Positions 25,089 to 33,637 of a stretch of 55,883 bases of DNA are shown here, piece by piece. The notes under the pieces were generated by a model. It saw only the letters and a program-made list of their open reading frames with translations, searched no databases and had not been told where the DNA came from. The DNA lies in NCBI GenBank assembly GCA_902783835.1, contig CACZSN010000025.1, positions 1 through 55,883 of the forward strand, written 5' to 3'. Both the position numbers and the translations under genes were made by a program. This DNA is from an uncultured bacterium (GTDB taxonomy: Bacteria > Cyanobacteriota > Vampirovibrionia > Gastranaerophilales > Gastranaerophilaceae). Position 1 is the stretch's first letter. The number at the start of each line of letters is the position of its first letter.

Positions 25089-26441
25089 ATGAGCGGACAA
25101 AAAGATTTAACGAAAGGAAATTTGGTTACAACGCTATTGGCATTTGCCCTGCCGTATATCGGTGCAAATTTTTTGCAGGCTTTGTATGGAGCGGCGGATT
25201 TGCTTATAGTCGGAAGATTTTGTGACAGCAGTGCTGTTTCGGCGGTTGCAACAGGTTCTCAACTTATGCAAACGCTTGTTTTCTTTATAACAGGATTGAC
25301 GGTCAGTGCAACTGTTTTAATCGGAAAGGCTTTCGGGGCAAAGCAGTATGGCTCGATAACAAAAATTATTAATACAATGTCGATATGTTTTTTTGTTGCG
25401 GGAGTTATTTTGAGTTTTTGTACAATCGCTTTTGTAATGCCTCTTTTGAATGTTTTGCAAACCCCTGTTGAGTCTCTTAATGCCGCAAAAGATTATGTGG
25501 TTATTTGTTCATACGGTTTATTGTTTATTTTTGCATATAATGCAATCAGTGCGATTTTGAGAGGACTTGGAAATTCTGTTGCACCGATGGTATTTGTTGC
25601 CGTTTCGTGTTTTATAAATATCGTTGCGGATATTGTTTTAATCGGAAAATTCGGAATGGGTGCTGAAGGTGCCGCAATTGCAACCGTAATTTCACAGGCG
25701 GTAAGTGTGGTTATTGGGGCTATTTATTTAAGAAAAGGTGATTTCGTTTTTGATTTTAAGTTCAGACAGATAAAATTTGATTTTGAAACGGCAAAAGATT
25801 TGTTCAAAATCGGCTTGCCGCTTTCATTACAAGATACATTAACTCCGTTATCGTTTTTGTTTTTGTTTTCGCTTGCAAATTCATTTGGAGTGGCGGCATC
25901 GGCGGCTTATGGGTCTGTTGTCAGATTAAATGCTTTTATGATGTTGCCTGCGGGAGCTTTTGCCATGTCATTGACAGCATTGACAGCACAAAATTTGGGT
26001 GCGGGAAAAATGAAAAGAGCCTTGAATGCCTTAAGACTTTCGATTTTGTTTGCATTTTGTTTTGGGGTAATTTTCTTTATTTGGCAACAAGTTGCTCCGA
26101 AAAGTGCAATTGCTATATTTTCAACGGATGAGGCGGTTTTGTCCGAGGGGACAAGATATTTGCGTTCATTTAGTTATGATTATTTATTTGTTCCGTTTGT
26201 ATTTTGCTTAAACGGATTTTTCTTCGGATGCGGAAGAACATTTTTTGCGGCATTTAACAGTATATTTTCTGCATTTGCAATCAGGGTACCGGTTGCATTT
26301 TTATTGACGACAATAGCTGTAAGTCCATCTCTTTTTGAAATAGGAATAGCTCCTCCGTGTGCATCAATTTTAAGTATAATAATAGCTTTTGCATATCTTG
26401 AATATCTTGCAAGAGCAAAAAAATTGCTTGTTCGAAAATAA
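25089..26441 (+). CDS. MATE-family multidrug/metabolite exporter
   Basis: 450 residues with twelve predicted TM helices in two six-helix halves. The family start is 'NLVTTLLAFALPYIGANFLQALYGAADLLIVGRF', followed by 'AVATGSQLMQTLVFFITGLTVSATVLIGKAFGAKQYG' and, in the second half, 'MMLPAGAFAMSLTALTAQNLGAGKMKRA'. MATE carriers expel cationic compounds in exchange for Na+ or H+. CGGAGA lies about 6 bases before the ATG. The palindrome over the promoter and the adjacent DtxR-type regulator suggest metal-linked expression, which is unusual for a drug exporter; its real substrate may be a metal-related metabolite. That last point is inference. Confidence 0.9.
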   Translation: MSGQKDLTKGNLVTTLLAFALPYIGANFLQALYGAADLLIVGRFCDSSAVSAVATGSQLMQTLVFFITGLTVSATVLIGKAFGAKQYGSITKIINTMSICFFVAGVILSFCTIAFVMPLLNVLQTPVESLNAAKDYVVICSYGLLFIFAYNAISAILRGLGNSVAPMVFVAVSCFINIVADIVLIGKFGMGAEGAAIATVISQAVSVVIGAIYLRKGDFVFDFKFRQIKFDFETAKDLFKIGLPLSLQDTLTPLSFLFLFSLANSFGVAASAAYGSVVRLNAFMMLPAGAFAMSLTALTAQNLGAGKMKRALNALRLSILFAFCFGVIFFIWQQVAPKSAIAIFSTDEAVLSEGTRYLRSFSYDYLFVPFVFCLNGFFFGCGRTFFAAFNSIFSAFAIRVPVAFLLTTIAVSPSLFEIGIAPPCASILSIIIAFAYLEYLARAKKLLVRK

Positions 26442-26455
26442 ACGATTTCCGAAAA

Positions 26456-27664
26456 TTAGTCGAAATCACCGAATAATGAGTTCGTGTTAAATCTTGTGCC
26501 GATATAAATTTTATGAGAATCGGACGAAGATTTTTCAGCCATTTTATAAACATAATTCAGCACCAATTTGCAGTGCGGGTTGTTATAGAAATTTATACCG
26601 GCTGTAAACTCTTGAGACGGGTCGCTTTTGTTGAAATCTTTGTAAAAATCGTATCTTCCCAAAAGTTCGATTTTCGGAGTAACTTTGTATGCAACGGTTG
26701 TGAAAAAGCCCTGACCGTCAGTATCATTGATATATTTTCCGCCTGCACCATCTGCGTGGGCATATTCAAAATCCCAATAAAATTTATCTTTTTTATATTG
26801 AGCGTATGCGGTGTAAACAGAATAATTGTTTGCAAAACTTGCATCTCCGACATCGATGCTCGTACCCAATTTCAAATCACCGTATTTCCCGTCAAATTTC
26901 GCAAGCGGTTTGACAGCCAAATTGCCTGCAAATTCCGAGCCTTGAAACATTTTGTTCATAAAACGGCTGCTGTCATACCAGCCGATATCATATTCCGCAT
27001 ATTTGTATTTTCCGATGTTTCTGATACCGAAAGACCTTGCGTCAGCGAACTTTTTGTAAACTTGCCCGCGATTAATGAGCATAATTTTTGAAGATGATAA
27101 TCCACCTTCTATACCGACAGGAACACGAGCATTACCAACCCTTACAGACTGATTTTTTGTGAAATTGTGGTCGACATAAAGGTTTGAAAATTTTTGGAAA
27201 AAATGATTGTCATAATCAAGATTTCTGACGAAGTTATAACTTACGTTCAATTTCGTTTTGTCATCCCGAAGAAGCGTTTCGGTTGTAAGTTCAACAGAAT
27301 TGAAATTTACACGATCGTATGCATATCCGTCCTTTTTAACGACCATTTCGTTATCCATTCTGACATAAGCACCGATTTTAAAATTTTTGACTAAACCACT
27401 CTCAAATTCATGACCGGTTTCGTCTACTAAATTCCAATATTTCGATTTGGGTTGAAGAATTTTTTGAGCAAGAGTTACATCCTGATTTTCAAAAATAAGT
27501 TCTTTGAACGGGTGTTTTTCAGGAACTTCGAGTTTAATTTCGCCGAGGGAATTTTTCTCGGTTTCGTCAATTTCTTCAATTGCAAGACAAGGTGAAATTG
27601 CAAAAACAGAACAAAAAAGAGCAAAAATTATCCTTTTGATTAAGAAATTAAATTCAAAACTCAT
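26456..27664 (-). CDS. Porin-like outer-membrane beta-barrel protein
   Basis: 402 residues from ATG 27664 (a GTG three codons earlier, at 27673, is possible). The signal peptide covers about 1-28 ('IIFALFCSVFAISPCLA'). The mature protein alternates short amphipathic strands rich in Tyr, Phe, Lys and Asp ('YVRMDNEMVVKKDGYAYDRVNF', 'FYWDFEYAHADGAGGKY', 'IELLGRYDFYKDFNK'), the pattern of phosphate-selective-porin-like barrels (OprO/P type). No SLH domain precedes the barrel, unlike typical cyanobacterial OprB porins. It converges with the MATE gene 14 bases away. The solute is unknown. Confidence 0.78.
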   Translation of the reverse strand: MSFEFNFLIKRIIFALFCSVFAISPCLAIEEIDETEKNSLGEIKLEVPEKHPFKELIFENQDVTLAQKILQPKSKYWNLVDETGHEFESGLVKNFKIGAYVRMDNEMVVKKDGYAYDRVNFNSVELTTETLLRDDKTKLNVSYNFVRNLDYDNHFFQKFSNLYVDHNFTKNQSVRVGNARVPVGIEGGLSSSKIMLINRGQVYKKFADARSFGIRNIGKYKYAEYDIGWYDSSRFMNKMFQGSEFAGNLAVKPLAKFDGKYGDLKLGTSIDVGDASFANNYSVYTAYAQYKKDKFYWDFEYAHADGAGGKYINDTDGQGFFTTVAYKVTPKIELLGRYDFYKDFNKSDPSQEFTAGINFYNNPHCKLVLNYVYKMAEKSSSDSHKIYIGTRFNTNSLFGDFD

Positions 27665-27728
27665 TTTTCTCACCCAAACTTACAACAAAAAAATTATACA
27701 ATAAATAAAAAAAATTGTCATGTTGATG

Positions 27729-27757
27729 TTGCGGAACGGTTTCAAATATGTTAAACT
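27729..27757 (+). promoter_or_regulatory. Promoter of the YtxH/DUF948 operon
   Basis: TTGCGG (27729-27734), 17-base spacer, extended -10 TGTTAAACT (27749-27757). The predicted start near 27764 leaves about 23 bases before the ATG at 27787, which has a perfect GGAGG. Confidence 0.6.
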
Positions 27758-27786
27758 TGGAACAAAGTCAAGTAATGGAGGTTTCA

Positions 27787-28092
27787 ATGTCAAGAGAAGA
27801 CAACTCATTGATGTTCGGAATAGGAGTACTCGCAGGGGTAACGGCGGGAATAATCGCAGGATTACTTTTTGCACCGGCATCGGGTGAAGAATCAAGAAAA
27901 AAATTAGAAGAAAAGGTTAATGAAATATCAGATAACTGTCCGACGGCAGAAGAAGCAAAAAGACAGGTATTGGAAACAGTAGACGTAGTTCAGTTCAAAA
28001 TCGAAAAAGCCATTGAAAGAGTAAAAAATTCAATCAAAGCAAGACAACTTGCCAAGGCAAAAGATAAAGAACAATCAGTATACGGCGTATAG
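27787..28092 (+). CDS. YtxH-domain membrane protein
   Basis: 101 residues. The YtxH signature is an N-terminal Gly/Ala-rich TM helix followed by 'LLFAPASGEESRKKLEEKV' (about 10-45). The rest is a charged amphipathic helix ending in a basic Arg/Lys segment. The frame runs back to 27748, but ATG 27787 follows GGAGG (27777-27781) with 5-base spacing. YtxH proteins are poorly understood envelope or stress proteins that sit in the inner membrane with a cytoplasmic helix. It leads a three-gene set with a DUF948 gene and a second YtxH gene. Confidence 0.85.
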   Translation: MSREDNSLMFGIGVLAGVTAGIIAGLLFAPASGEESRKKLEEKVNEISDNCPTAEEAKRQVLETVDVVQFKIEKAIERVKNSIKARQLAKAKDKEQSVYGV

Positions 28093-28106
28093 ATTGGTCG
28101 TGACTG

Positions 28107-28463
28107 ATGAGCCAAACTCTTGAAACATATTTCGGAATATTTATATCAGTATCAGCGGTATTGTTGATAATAGTTTCGGTATTTTTAATCAAGTGGTTGA
28201 TTGAGTTATCGAAATTGACAAGCAATATTACGGATATAACGACCGTTATCAAAAGCGATCTTGAACCTACGGTAAAAGAGTTGCAAGAAACTTTAAAAAG
28301 TGTCAATGCCATAATGAAAGAGGCAGACAAAAATGTAGCAAATTTCAAGGGAATTGCAACAAAAGTCTTAGGTGCAAGTTCAATAGCGTTAACGGGATTG
28401 AAAGGTTTAACGGGCAGTTTTTGGAAAGGAATGGCTGCCGGTTTCAAGTTTTTCAAAAAATAA
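28107..28463 (+). CDS. DUF948-like membrane protein
   Basis: 118 residues. There is one N-terminal TM helix (about 9-32, 'FGIFISVSAVLLIIVSVFLIKWLIEL'), then a coiled-coil-like helix with heptad spacing ('LTSNITDITTVIKSDLEPTVKELQETLKSVNAIMKEADKNVANF') and a second Gly/Leu-rich amphipathic stretch. DUF948 genes are commonly next to YtxH genes, as here (14 bases after the first, 21 before the second). The three probably form one membrane complex. No enzymatic motif is present. Confidence 0.8.
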   Translation: MSQTLETYFGIFISVSAVLLIIVSVFLIKWLIELSKLTSNITDITTVIKSDLEPTVKELQETLKSVNAIMKEADKNVANFKGIATKVLGASSIALTGLKGLTGSFWKGMAAGFKFFKK

Positions 28464-28484
28464 CAAAATAAAGGAGATAGTAAA

Positions 28485-28745
28485 ATGTCAGTAGCAAAAT
28501 TTTTCGCAGGATTTGTAGTAGGTGCCGCAGTCGGTGCGGTTGCAGGTATCTTGTTAGCTCCTCAATCAGGGGAAGAAACTCGTGAACTTATCGCTGAAAA
28601 ATCAAAAGATTTGAAAGATAAAGCTCAAGATTCAGTCGGAGAACTCCAAGACAAAGCTAACGAAATTATGGCTAATTTACAAGAAAAAGGTGATGAACTC
28701 ATTGAAAAAGTGCAAAAATTAGTTAAAAAAGAAGAAAACGCATAG
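28485..28745 (+). CDS. Second YtxH-domain protein
   Basis: 86 residues. A Gly/Ala/Val-rich TM segment (3-27) leads into 'LLAPQSGEETRELIAEKSKDLKDKAQDSVGEL', the YtxH signature, then a long Lys/Glu amphipathic helix like those of LEA or apolipoprotein-type stress proteins. AAGGAG precedes the ATG at normal spacing. It is a shorter paralogue of the protein at 27787-28092, with similar order of parts but little identity in the helix. It ends the trio. Confidence 0.85.
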   Translation: MSVAKFFAGFVVGAAVGAVAGILLAPQSGEETRELIAEKSKDLKDKAQDSVGELQDKANEIMANLQEKGDELIEKVQKLVKKEENA

Positions 28746-28762
28746 TTTTTCAACAAAAAATT

Positions 28763-28850
28763 AATCCGTTTCATACTTCGGAACATTATTAAAAAATTGC
28801 CCGAACTGGTAGTTTGTAATAAACTTGTTTCGTAAGAGAAACGGATTTTT
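28763..28850 (+). promoter_or_regulatory. Leader with two mutually exclusive hairpins before spoIID
   Basis: AATCCGTTTC (28763-28772) is perfectly complementary to GAAACGGATT (28838-28847). The right arm can instead pair locally: GTTTC (28827-28831) with GAAAC (28838-28842), followed by GGATTTTTT. The second form resembles a weak terminator ending just before the ATG at 28852. The arrangement suits attenuation, or simply the end of the YtxH operon. Confidence 0.4.
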
Positions 28851-28851
28851 T

Positions 28852-30510
28852 ATGGTGAAAAAAATTTTTTTCATAATATTATTGATGGTATTTTTTATAG
28901 CGGAACCTGCATTTTGTTATGATAAGGATACATACGTCAGAGTTGGAATAAGCGATACATATTTTTCAAAGTATGTTTTTAATAAAATTGATTTATATTC
29001 TGACGGAGGATTGATAGTAACAGATTCCACATCAGGGGTAACATTCAGTCCCGAAAGCGGAAAAATTTCAGTTAATATGGGCAAAGACGGATTTGACGTA
29101 TTTGCTGATGAAATCCTCAAAATCAGCGGTTCTACGGGACCTATTAATGTCCGTGCCGCAGAAAATTCAACAATCGGAATTACTAATTTAAAAAGAGCGG
29201 GAAAACCGGCAAAATACAGAGGACGTATTGATCTTGTCAAAAAACCTAAAACGGCGGGTTTTTCAGTTGTTAACGTTCTTGATTTACAAAGCTATTTAAA
29301 AGGAGTTGTTCCTAATGAAATGCCTGTTGCATTTGGTCTTGAAGCACTGAAAGCACAATGTGTTGCGGCAAGAAATTATGTTATGAAGGCAACGGAGCAT
29401 CACAATCCTTTATATGATGTGTACGATTCTGTTGCAAGTCAGGTTTATTTCGGTGCGAACACTGAAAAAGAACTTTCAAACAGAGCGGTAGAGGAAACAG
29501 ACGGATTGTTTTCGCTTTATGACGGACAATTGATACTTGCTCTTTATAGTTCTACGGCAGGCGGATATACGGAAAGTTATGATAATGCTTTTACGGACAA
29601 ATCGGGCGGAATGTTCTCGAGCAATCCTCACCCGTATCTTAAGGCAGTGCCTGATATTGCGGGAATGAAAAGTTTAGCTGATGAAGACAGTGCAAGAGAA
29701 TTTTATACAACGAAACCGGAAACTTACGATAATGATTCTCCTCTGTTCCGTTGGACAAGAGAATGGACAATGGATGAATTTGTTGAAATGCTCAATAAAA
29801 CAATGACAGAGCAAAAATGCAAACCTGTTTTTACGGGAAATGATAAATTTACTCACCTTAAGGAAGTCAGAATTAAGCAACGCGGTCAGTCCGGAAAAGT
29901 TATGCATGTTGAAATCGTGACAGAAAACGGAACTTATACTGTTACGAAAGAACTTGTTTTAAGAAGGCTTTTTAAGAAAAACGGAAAGGCCTTGCCGAGT
30001 GCAAATTTTGTTTGTGATTCATATGTTGATGAAAATGGAGTAACAAAAATCAAATTTACCGGCGGCGGATTTGGTCACGGAGTCGGAATGAGCCAGTTCG
30101 GTGCAGGCAAAATGGGTAAAAAAGGTTATAAATACGTCGATATTTTGGAACATTATTATTCTGATACAACAGTCGGAACGATTCCTGTAAAATTAACTTC
30201 GGAATACGGAAAAAATGTTTCAAAACAAAGCTTTTTTGTATCTTCGGGATTGTCCTCCGAAATTATCTTTTCGGATATCGTAGGACTTGAAAGAGTAAAT
30301 GTTTTTGTTAACGGCAAAAATGTAAATGTCGATTTCGGTTCATTTTTCAGAAAAAAGACGAACTTTGATATTTCACAATATCTTCATATCGGGGTAAATA
30401 CCGTAGAAATTGAAGTTCCTGCGGATTATAATGATTCAAAATCTGTTATGTTCTATATAAGACTTAAGGGAAAACAGCAAAATGTCCACCAAAAATATAT
30501 CTTTATTTAA
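28852..30510 (+). CDS. SpoIID/LytB-domain cell-wall protein
   Basis: 552 residues, with a signal peptide or membrane anchor (1-22, 'IFFIILLMVFFIAEPAFC'). The SpoIID domain contains 'DLQSYLKGVVPNEMP' (144-158, with Glu156 at the position of the SpoIID catalytic Glu), 'EALKAQCVAARNYVM' and 'GGGFGHGVGMSQFGAGKMGKKG'. SpoIID-type enzymes are lytic transglycosylases acting on stem-free glycan strands; in cyanobacteria and other non-spore-formers they serve general wall remodelling. About 110 C-terminal residues form an extra beta-rich domain. It overlaps murJ by 29 bases, pairing wall turnover with lipid II flipping. The frame extends to a TTG at 28825, but the signal peptide favours 28852. Confidence 0.88.
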   Translation: MVKKIFFIILLMVFFIAEPAFCYDKDTYVRVGISDTYFSKYVFNKIDLYSDGGLIVTDSTSGVTFSPESGKISVNMGKDGFDVFADEILKISGSTGPINVRAAENSTIGITNLKRAGKPAKYRGRIDLVKKPKTAGFSVVNVLDLQSYLKGVVPNEMPVAFGLEALKAQCVAARNYVMKATEHHNPLYDVYDSVASQVYFGANTEKELSNRAVEETDGLFSLYDGQLILALYSSTAGGYTESYDNAFTDKSGGMFSSNPHPYLKAVPDIAGMKSLADEDSAREFYTTKPETYDNDSPLFRWTREWTMDEFVEMLNKTMTEQKCKPVFTGNDKFTHLKEVRIKQRGQSGKVMHVEIVTENGTYTVTKELVLRRLFKKNGKALPSANFVCDSYVDENGVTKIKFTGGGFGHGVGMSQFGAGKMGKKGYKYVDILEHYYSDTTVGTIPVKLTSEYGKNVSKQSFFVSSGLSSEIIFSDIVGLERVNVFVNGKNVNVDFGSFFRKKTNFDISQYLHIGVNTVEIEVPADYNDSKSVMFYIRLKGKQQNVHQKYIFI

Positions 30511-32056
30511 TGCGGCAAAGTTAGTTGCACTTGTCACCATCGTGTCAAAATTTGTAGGATTTTTGCGAGATGTTGTGATTGCAAAATATTATGGGGCGGG
30601 CATGGTTTCCGATGCATATTTTTATGCATATCAAATTCCCGCACTTGCCATAATTATTTTAGGAGGAGTCGGCGGACCTTTCCATAGTGCGATTGTTTCC
30701 GTATTTGCGAAAATGATACCGACAGAAGCCGATAAGGCGGATGCGAAGGCAAATAAACTTTATAATACATTTTTGACTGCATCGTTTATAATGTTTGCCG
30801 TTGTCGGACTTTTGATATTTATTTTTGCCGAACCGATAATGAAGTTGATTATAAGTAACGGAACCCCTGAATTAGTAAGGCTTGCGGCTATGCACCTCAA
30901 GATTATGTCTCCTGTTTTTGTAATCGGTGGGGTAATCGGTGTTTATTACGGAATTTTGGTTACATTTAAGGAATTTTTGTTCCCGAATTTATCTCCTGTA
31001 ATGTTGAGTATTGTAATTATTGCGGGAGTAATGATTGCGACGGATGATCCGAACGGATATGTTCTTGCCGCGGCAACGACGGTCGGGGCATTTGTCCAAT
31101 TGGGACTACAAGTTCCGAAGGTTCGCCAAATCGGATTTCGTTTGAAGCCGAATTTTGAATTTAAAAATAATCCCGAATTCAGACAGTTACTTGAACTATT
31201 GTTTCCAGCCATTTTAAGTTCTACGGTCGGACAGATATATGTTTATGCGGATATGTTTAATGCATCATATGTCGGAGACGGTGCTAGGTCGGCGGTCGGT
31301 TATGCTAACAGAATTTACCAATTTCCTGTCGGAATATTGGTGACGGCATTTTTGGTACCTCTTTTCCCCGTATTTTCAAGTTTGGTTGGAAAGGGGCAAA
31401 TCGATGAGGTAAGAAACTATTTTAATAAAGGTATTGGAGCATTGAATTTTATTGCATTTCCTATGTTTGTGGCAATATTGTTGCTTGCAAACGATGCGGT
31501 ATTTTTGGTTTTCCAAAGAGGTCAATTTACCGCGGAAGCTACAACGATGGTGTCTCTTGCCTTAATATATTTGAGTTTCGGAATAATTCCGTATGTTTTC
31601 AGAGATTGTATAACAAGAATTTATTATGCGTTTAACGATTCAAAAACTCCGTTTTTGGTTGCAACATCTTCTATTTTGTTGAAATTTTTGTTAAATTACA
31701 TTTTGATTTGCAAGATGAATTTCGGAATTGGCGGTATTACTTTGTCTACAACACTTGTAACCCTTGTGAATGCAACATTACTCGGATTAATGCTAAGAAA
31801 AAAAATGGATATGAAATTTGGAATTTATTTCAAAAATTTGTTCAAAACAGGGCTTGCTGCGGTATTGACGTATGTAATTTGTTTATTTGTGTATAAATTC
31901 TGCCCGCTTGATTATGCAAATTGGCTTGCGGTTGCGGTGAAAACAGCATTAATGTTGATTTTAAGCTGTATTGTATATGTGATTTTTGCATATTTATTTA
32001 AGGTTGAATTTATCAAAGAGGTTGCGATAAGAATTCATGAAACTATCAAAAGATAA
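30482..32056 (+). CDS. murJ: Lipid II flippase MurJ
   Basis: 524 residues, with about fourteen TM helices. The MviN/MurJ opening is 'AAKLVALVTIVSKFVGFLRDVVIAKYYGAG', followed by 'SDAYFYAYQIPALAIIILGG' and 'VGYANRIYQFPVGILVTAFLVPLFP'. MurJ moves lipid II across the inner membrane for peptidoglycan synthesis. Conserved arginines in the first helix region (FLRD) are present. It begins inside the spoIID gene and ends inside tsaC (20-base overlap), so expression is tightly coupled. Confidence 0.93.
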   Translation: MSTKNISLFNAAKLVALVTIVSKFVGFLRDVVIAKYYGAGMVSDAYFYAYQIPALAIIILGGVGGPFHSAIVSVFAKMIPTEADKADAKANKLYNTFLTASFIMFAVVGLLIFIFAEPIMKLIISNGTPELVRLAAMHLKIMSPVFVIGGVIGVYYGILVTFKEFLFPNLSPVMLSIVIIAGVMIATDDPNGYVLAAATTVGAFVQLGLQVPKVRQIGFRLKPNFEFKNNPEFRQLLELLFPAILSSTVGQIYVYADMFNASYVGDGARSAVGYANRIYQFPVGILVTAFLVPLFPVFSSLVGKGQIDEVRNYFNKGIGALNFIAFPMFVAILLLANDAVFLVFQRGQFTAEATTMVSLALIYLSFGIIPYVFRDCITRIYYAFNDSKTPFLVATSSILLKFLLNYILICKMNFGIGGITLSTTLVTLVNATLLGLMLRKKMDMKFGIYFKNLFKTGLAAVLTYVICLFVYKFCPLDYANWLAVAVKTALMLILSCIVYVIFAYLFKVEFIKEVAIRIHETIKR

Positions 32057-32624
32057 TGAAAAAATTATAAATGAAACTCTCAAAAATGGCGGTATTATTG
32101 CATATGTAACTGATACTGTTTGGGGAGTCGGTTGTTTGCCCAATAATAAAAAGGGTGTTGAAAAAATATACGAATTAAAACATCGTGATACCTCAAAACC
32201 GTTGATTTTGATGTCTGACAGTGTCAAAAATCTTTTGCCGTATGTGCAAAACGTTTCAGATAAGGCGAATGACTACATAGAAAAATTCTTTCCCGGGGCA
32301 TTGACGCTTGTTCTTGAAAAATCGGAATTGACTCCTGATTATGTAACTTCGGGAAAAACGACCGTAGGGATAAGAGTTCCGAAAAATGAGATTTTTCAAA
32401 AATTATGCGGTATAATTGAAGGGCATGTATTGGCGACAACGAGTGCAAATCTTTCGGGAGAACAACCCGCTATGAATTATAAAGAAGCCGTTGAAAAAAT
32501 CGGCGGACATACAGATATCGTAATCGAGGATGAATACGAGCAAGCAACCGGAGAACCTTCTACTGTTGCCTTGGTTACGGAAGAAAAAACAGTTGTTTTT
32601 AGACAAGGAAAAATTAAATTATAG
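32037..32624 (+). CDS. tsaC: L-threonylcarbamoyladenylate synthase (Sua5/YrdC family)
   Basis: 195 residues; makes threonylcarbamoyl-AMP for the t6A37 modification of ANN-decoding tRNAs. The YrdC fold shows 'GGIIAYVTDTVWGVGC' near the N-terminus, 'IYELKHRDTSKPLILM' (the KxR...SKP motif), 'FFPGALTLVLE', 'VGIRVPKN' and 'ATTSANLSGEQP'. It lacks the extra Sua5 C-terminal domain, so it is of the short TsaC type. It overlaps murJ by 20 bases and is two bases from the cyclase gene. No partner tsaB/D/E is in the window. Confidence 0.94.
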   Translation: MKLSKDNEKIINETLKNGGIIAYVTDTVWGVGCLPNNKKGVEKIYELKHRDTSKPLILMSDSVKNLLPYVQNVSDKANDYIEKFFPGALTLVLEKSELTPDYVTSGKTTVGIRVPKNEIFQKLCGIIEGHVLATTSANLSGEQPAMNYKEAVEKIGGHTDIVIEDEYEQATGEPSTVALVTEEKTVVFRQGKIKL

Positions 32625-32626
32625 CT

Positions 32627-33637
32627 ATGAAAAAGAACAATAAAATTCTACAATTATCAATTTTTATCGGTTTGTTGGTGTTTGCGGTTATATTTATTTC
32701 AATGCCGTTTTTTCATGCAAGGCACTCAAATATTTCGTTGTTGATAACATTGGTTTTTGGGGCGGCATCGTATTATTATCTCAAAGATTTTTCGAGAGGA
32801 ATTGCCGCAGGCAGCGTGATTTTATTATTAACCATTTATAATTGTTTTGATTATGCTTTTGACATTCATAATCCTAATTTTTTCAGAGGTGCTATTTTAA
32901 TTTCCCAGACGGCAATTTTCATTTTTGCATATTTTTGCGGAAGAATTACGAAAATCAAAACGGCACAAAAAATTAAAAACGAAGTTTCTAAGTATGTTTC
33001 ACCGACGGTTTTGGAAAATATTGATATAGATTCCGATAAACCTATGGCAACGGTCGGAAGAAGAGAAAATGTTACAGTTATGTTCCTTGATATCAGAGGA
33101 TTTACGTCTATTTCGGAACAGCACACCGCAGAAGAAGTTACGGAAATTTTGAACGATTATTTCAAAGAAATTATACCTGTCATAAAGAAGCATCACGGTG
33201 TTATTAATAAATTTATCGGAGATGCAATTCTTGCCGTATTTAGCGGTGAAACTCCAGAAATACACGCAAAAAACGCTGTTCGTGCGGGTAAAGCCATTTT
33301 GAAAAGATTGAAAAATTTTCAACACATTCAAGAAGCTCAAGGTCGTGAAAAAATTCAGGCGGGAATCGGTGTTAATACGGGAATTGTTTTCCTCGGAAAC
33401 ATCGGAAATGAAGAACGTTGTGAATATACTGTAATCGGCGATACCGTAAATGTTGCAAACAGAGCTGAACGAGCAAACAGAATTTACAAAACGGAATTTT
33501 TAATTACGGAAAACACTTATCCATATGTAAAAGATATTGCGGATGTTATAAAAATAAGCGATGTTCAAATGAAAGGTAAACGCGAAAAGGTTAATGTTTA
33601 CGAAGTCTTACGCGTTTCGGAGCAAGATGAAGAATGA
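32627..33637 (+). CDS. Membrane-anchored class III adenylate cyclase
   Basis: 336 residues. Residues 1-110 hold about four TM helices; the class III catalytic domain follows (about 145-335). Metal-binding aspartates are Asp155 ('VMFLDIRGFTSIS') and Asp199 ('NKFIGDAILAVF'). Lys195 and Thr268 ('EYTVIGDTVNVANR') fit adenine specificity, and Asn275/Arg279 fit the transition-state pair. It should make cAMP at the inner face of the membrane; guanylate cyclase is less likely. It has no HAMP, PAS or CHASE sensor, so the TM region itself may sense. It is co-transcribed with tsaC and recG, overlapping recG by 4 bases. Confidence 0.88.
   Translation: MKKNNKILQLSIFIGLLVFAVIFISMPFFHARHSNISLLITLVFGAASYYYLKDFSRGIAAGSVILLLTIYNCFDYAFDIHNPNFFRGAILISQTAIFIFAYFCGRITKIKTAQKIKNEVSKYVSPTVLENIDIDSDKPMATVGRRENVTVMFLDIRGFTSISEQHTAEEVTEILNDYFKEIIPVIKKHHGVINKFIGDAILAVFSGETPEIHAKNAVRAGKAILKRLKNFQHIQEAQGREKIQAGIGVNTGIVFLGNIGNEERCEYTVIGDTVNVANRAERANRIYKTEFLITENTYPYVKDIADVIKISDVQMKGKREKVNVYEVLRVSEQDEE

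Noticed and set aside
26443..26480. GATTTC/GAAATC hairpin between the MATE and porin genes as a terminator
   Set aside because: Short stem and no T-run on either strand.
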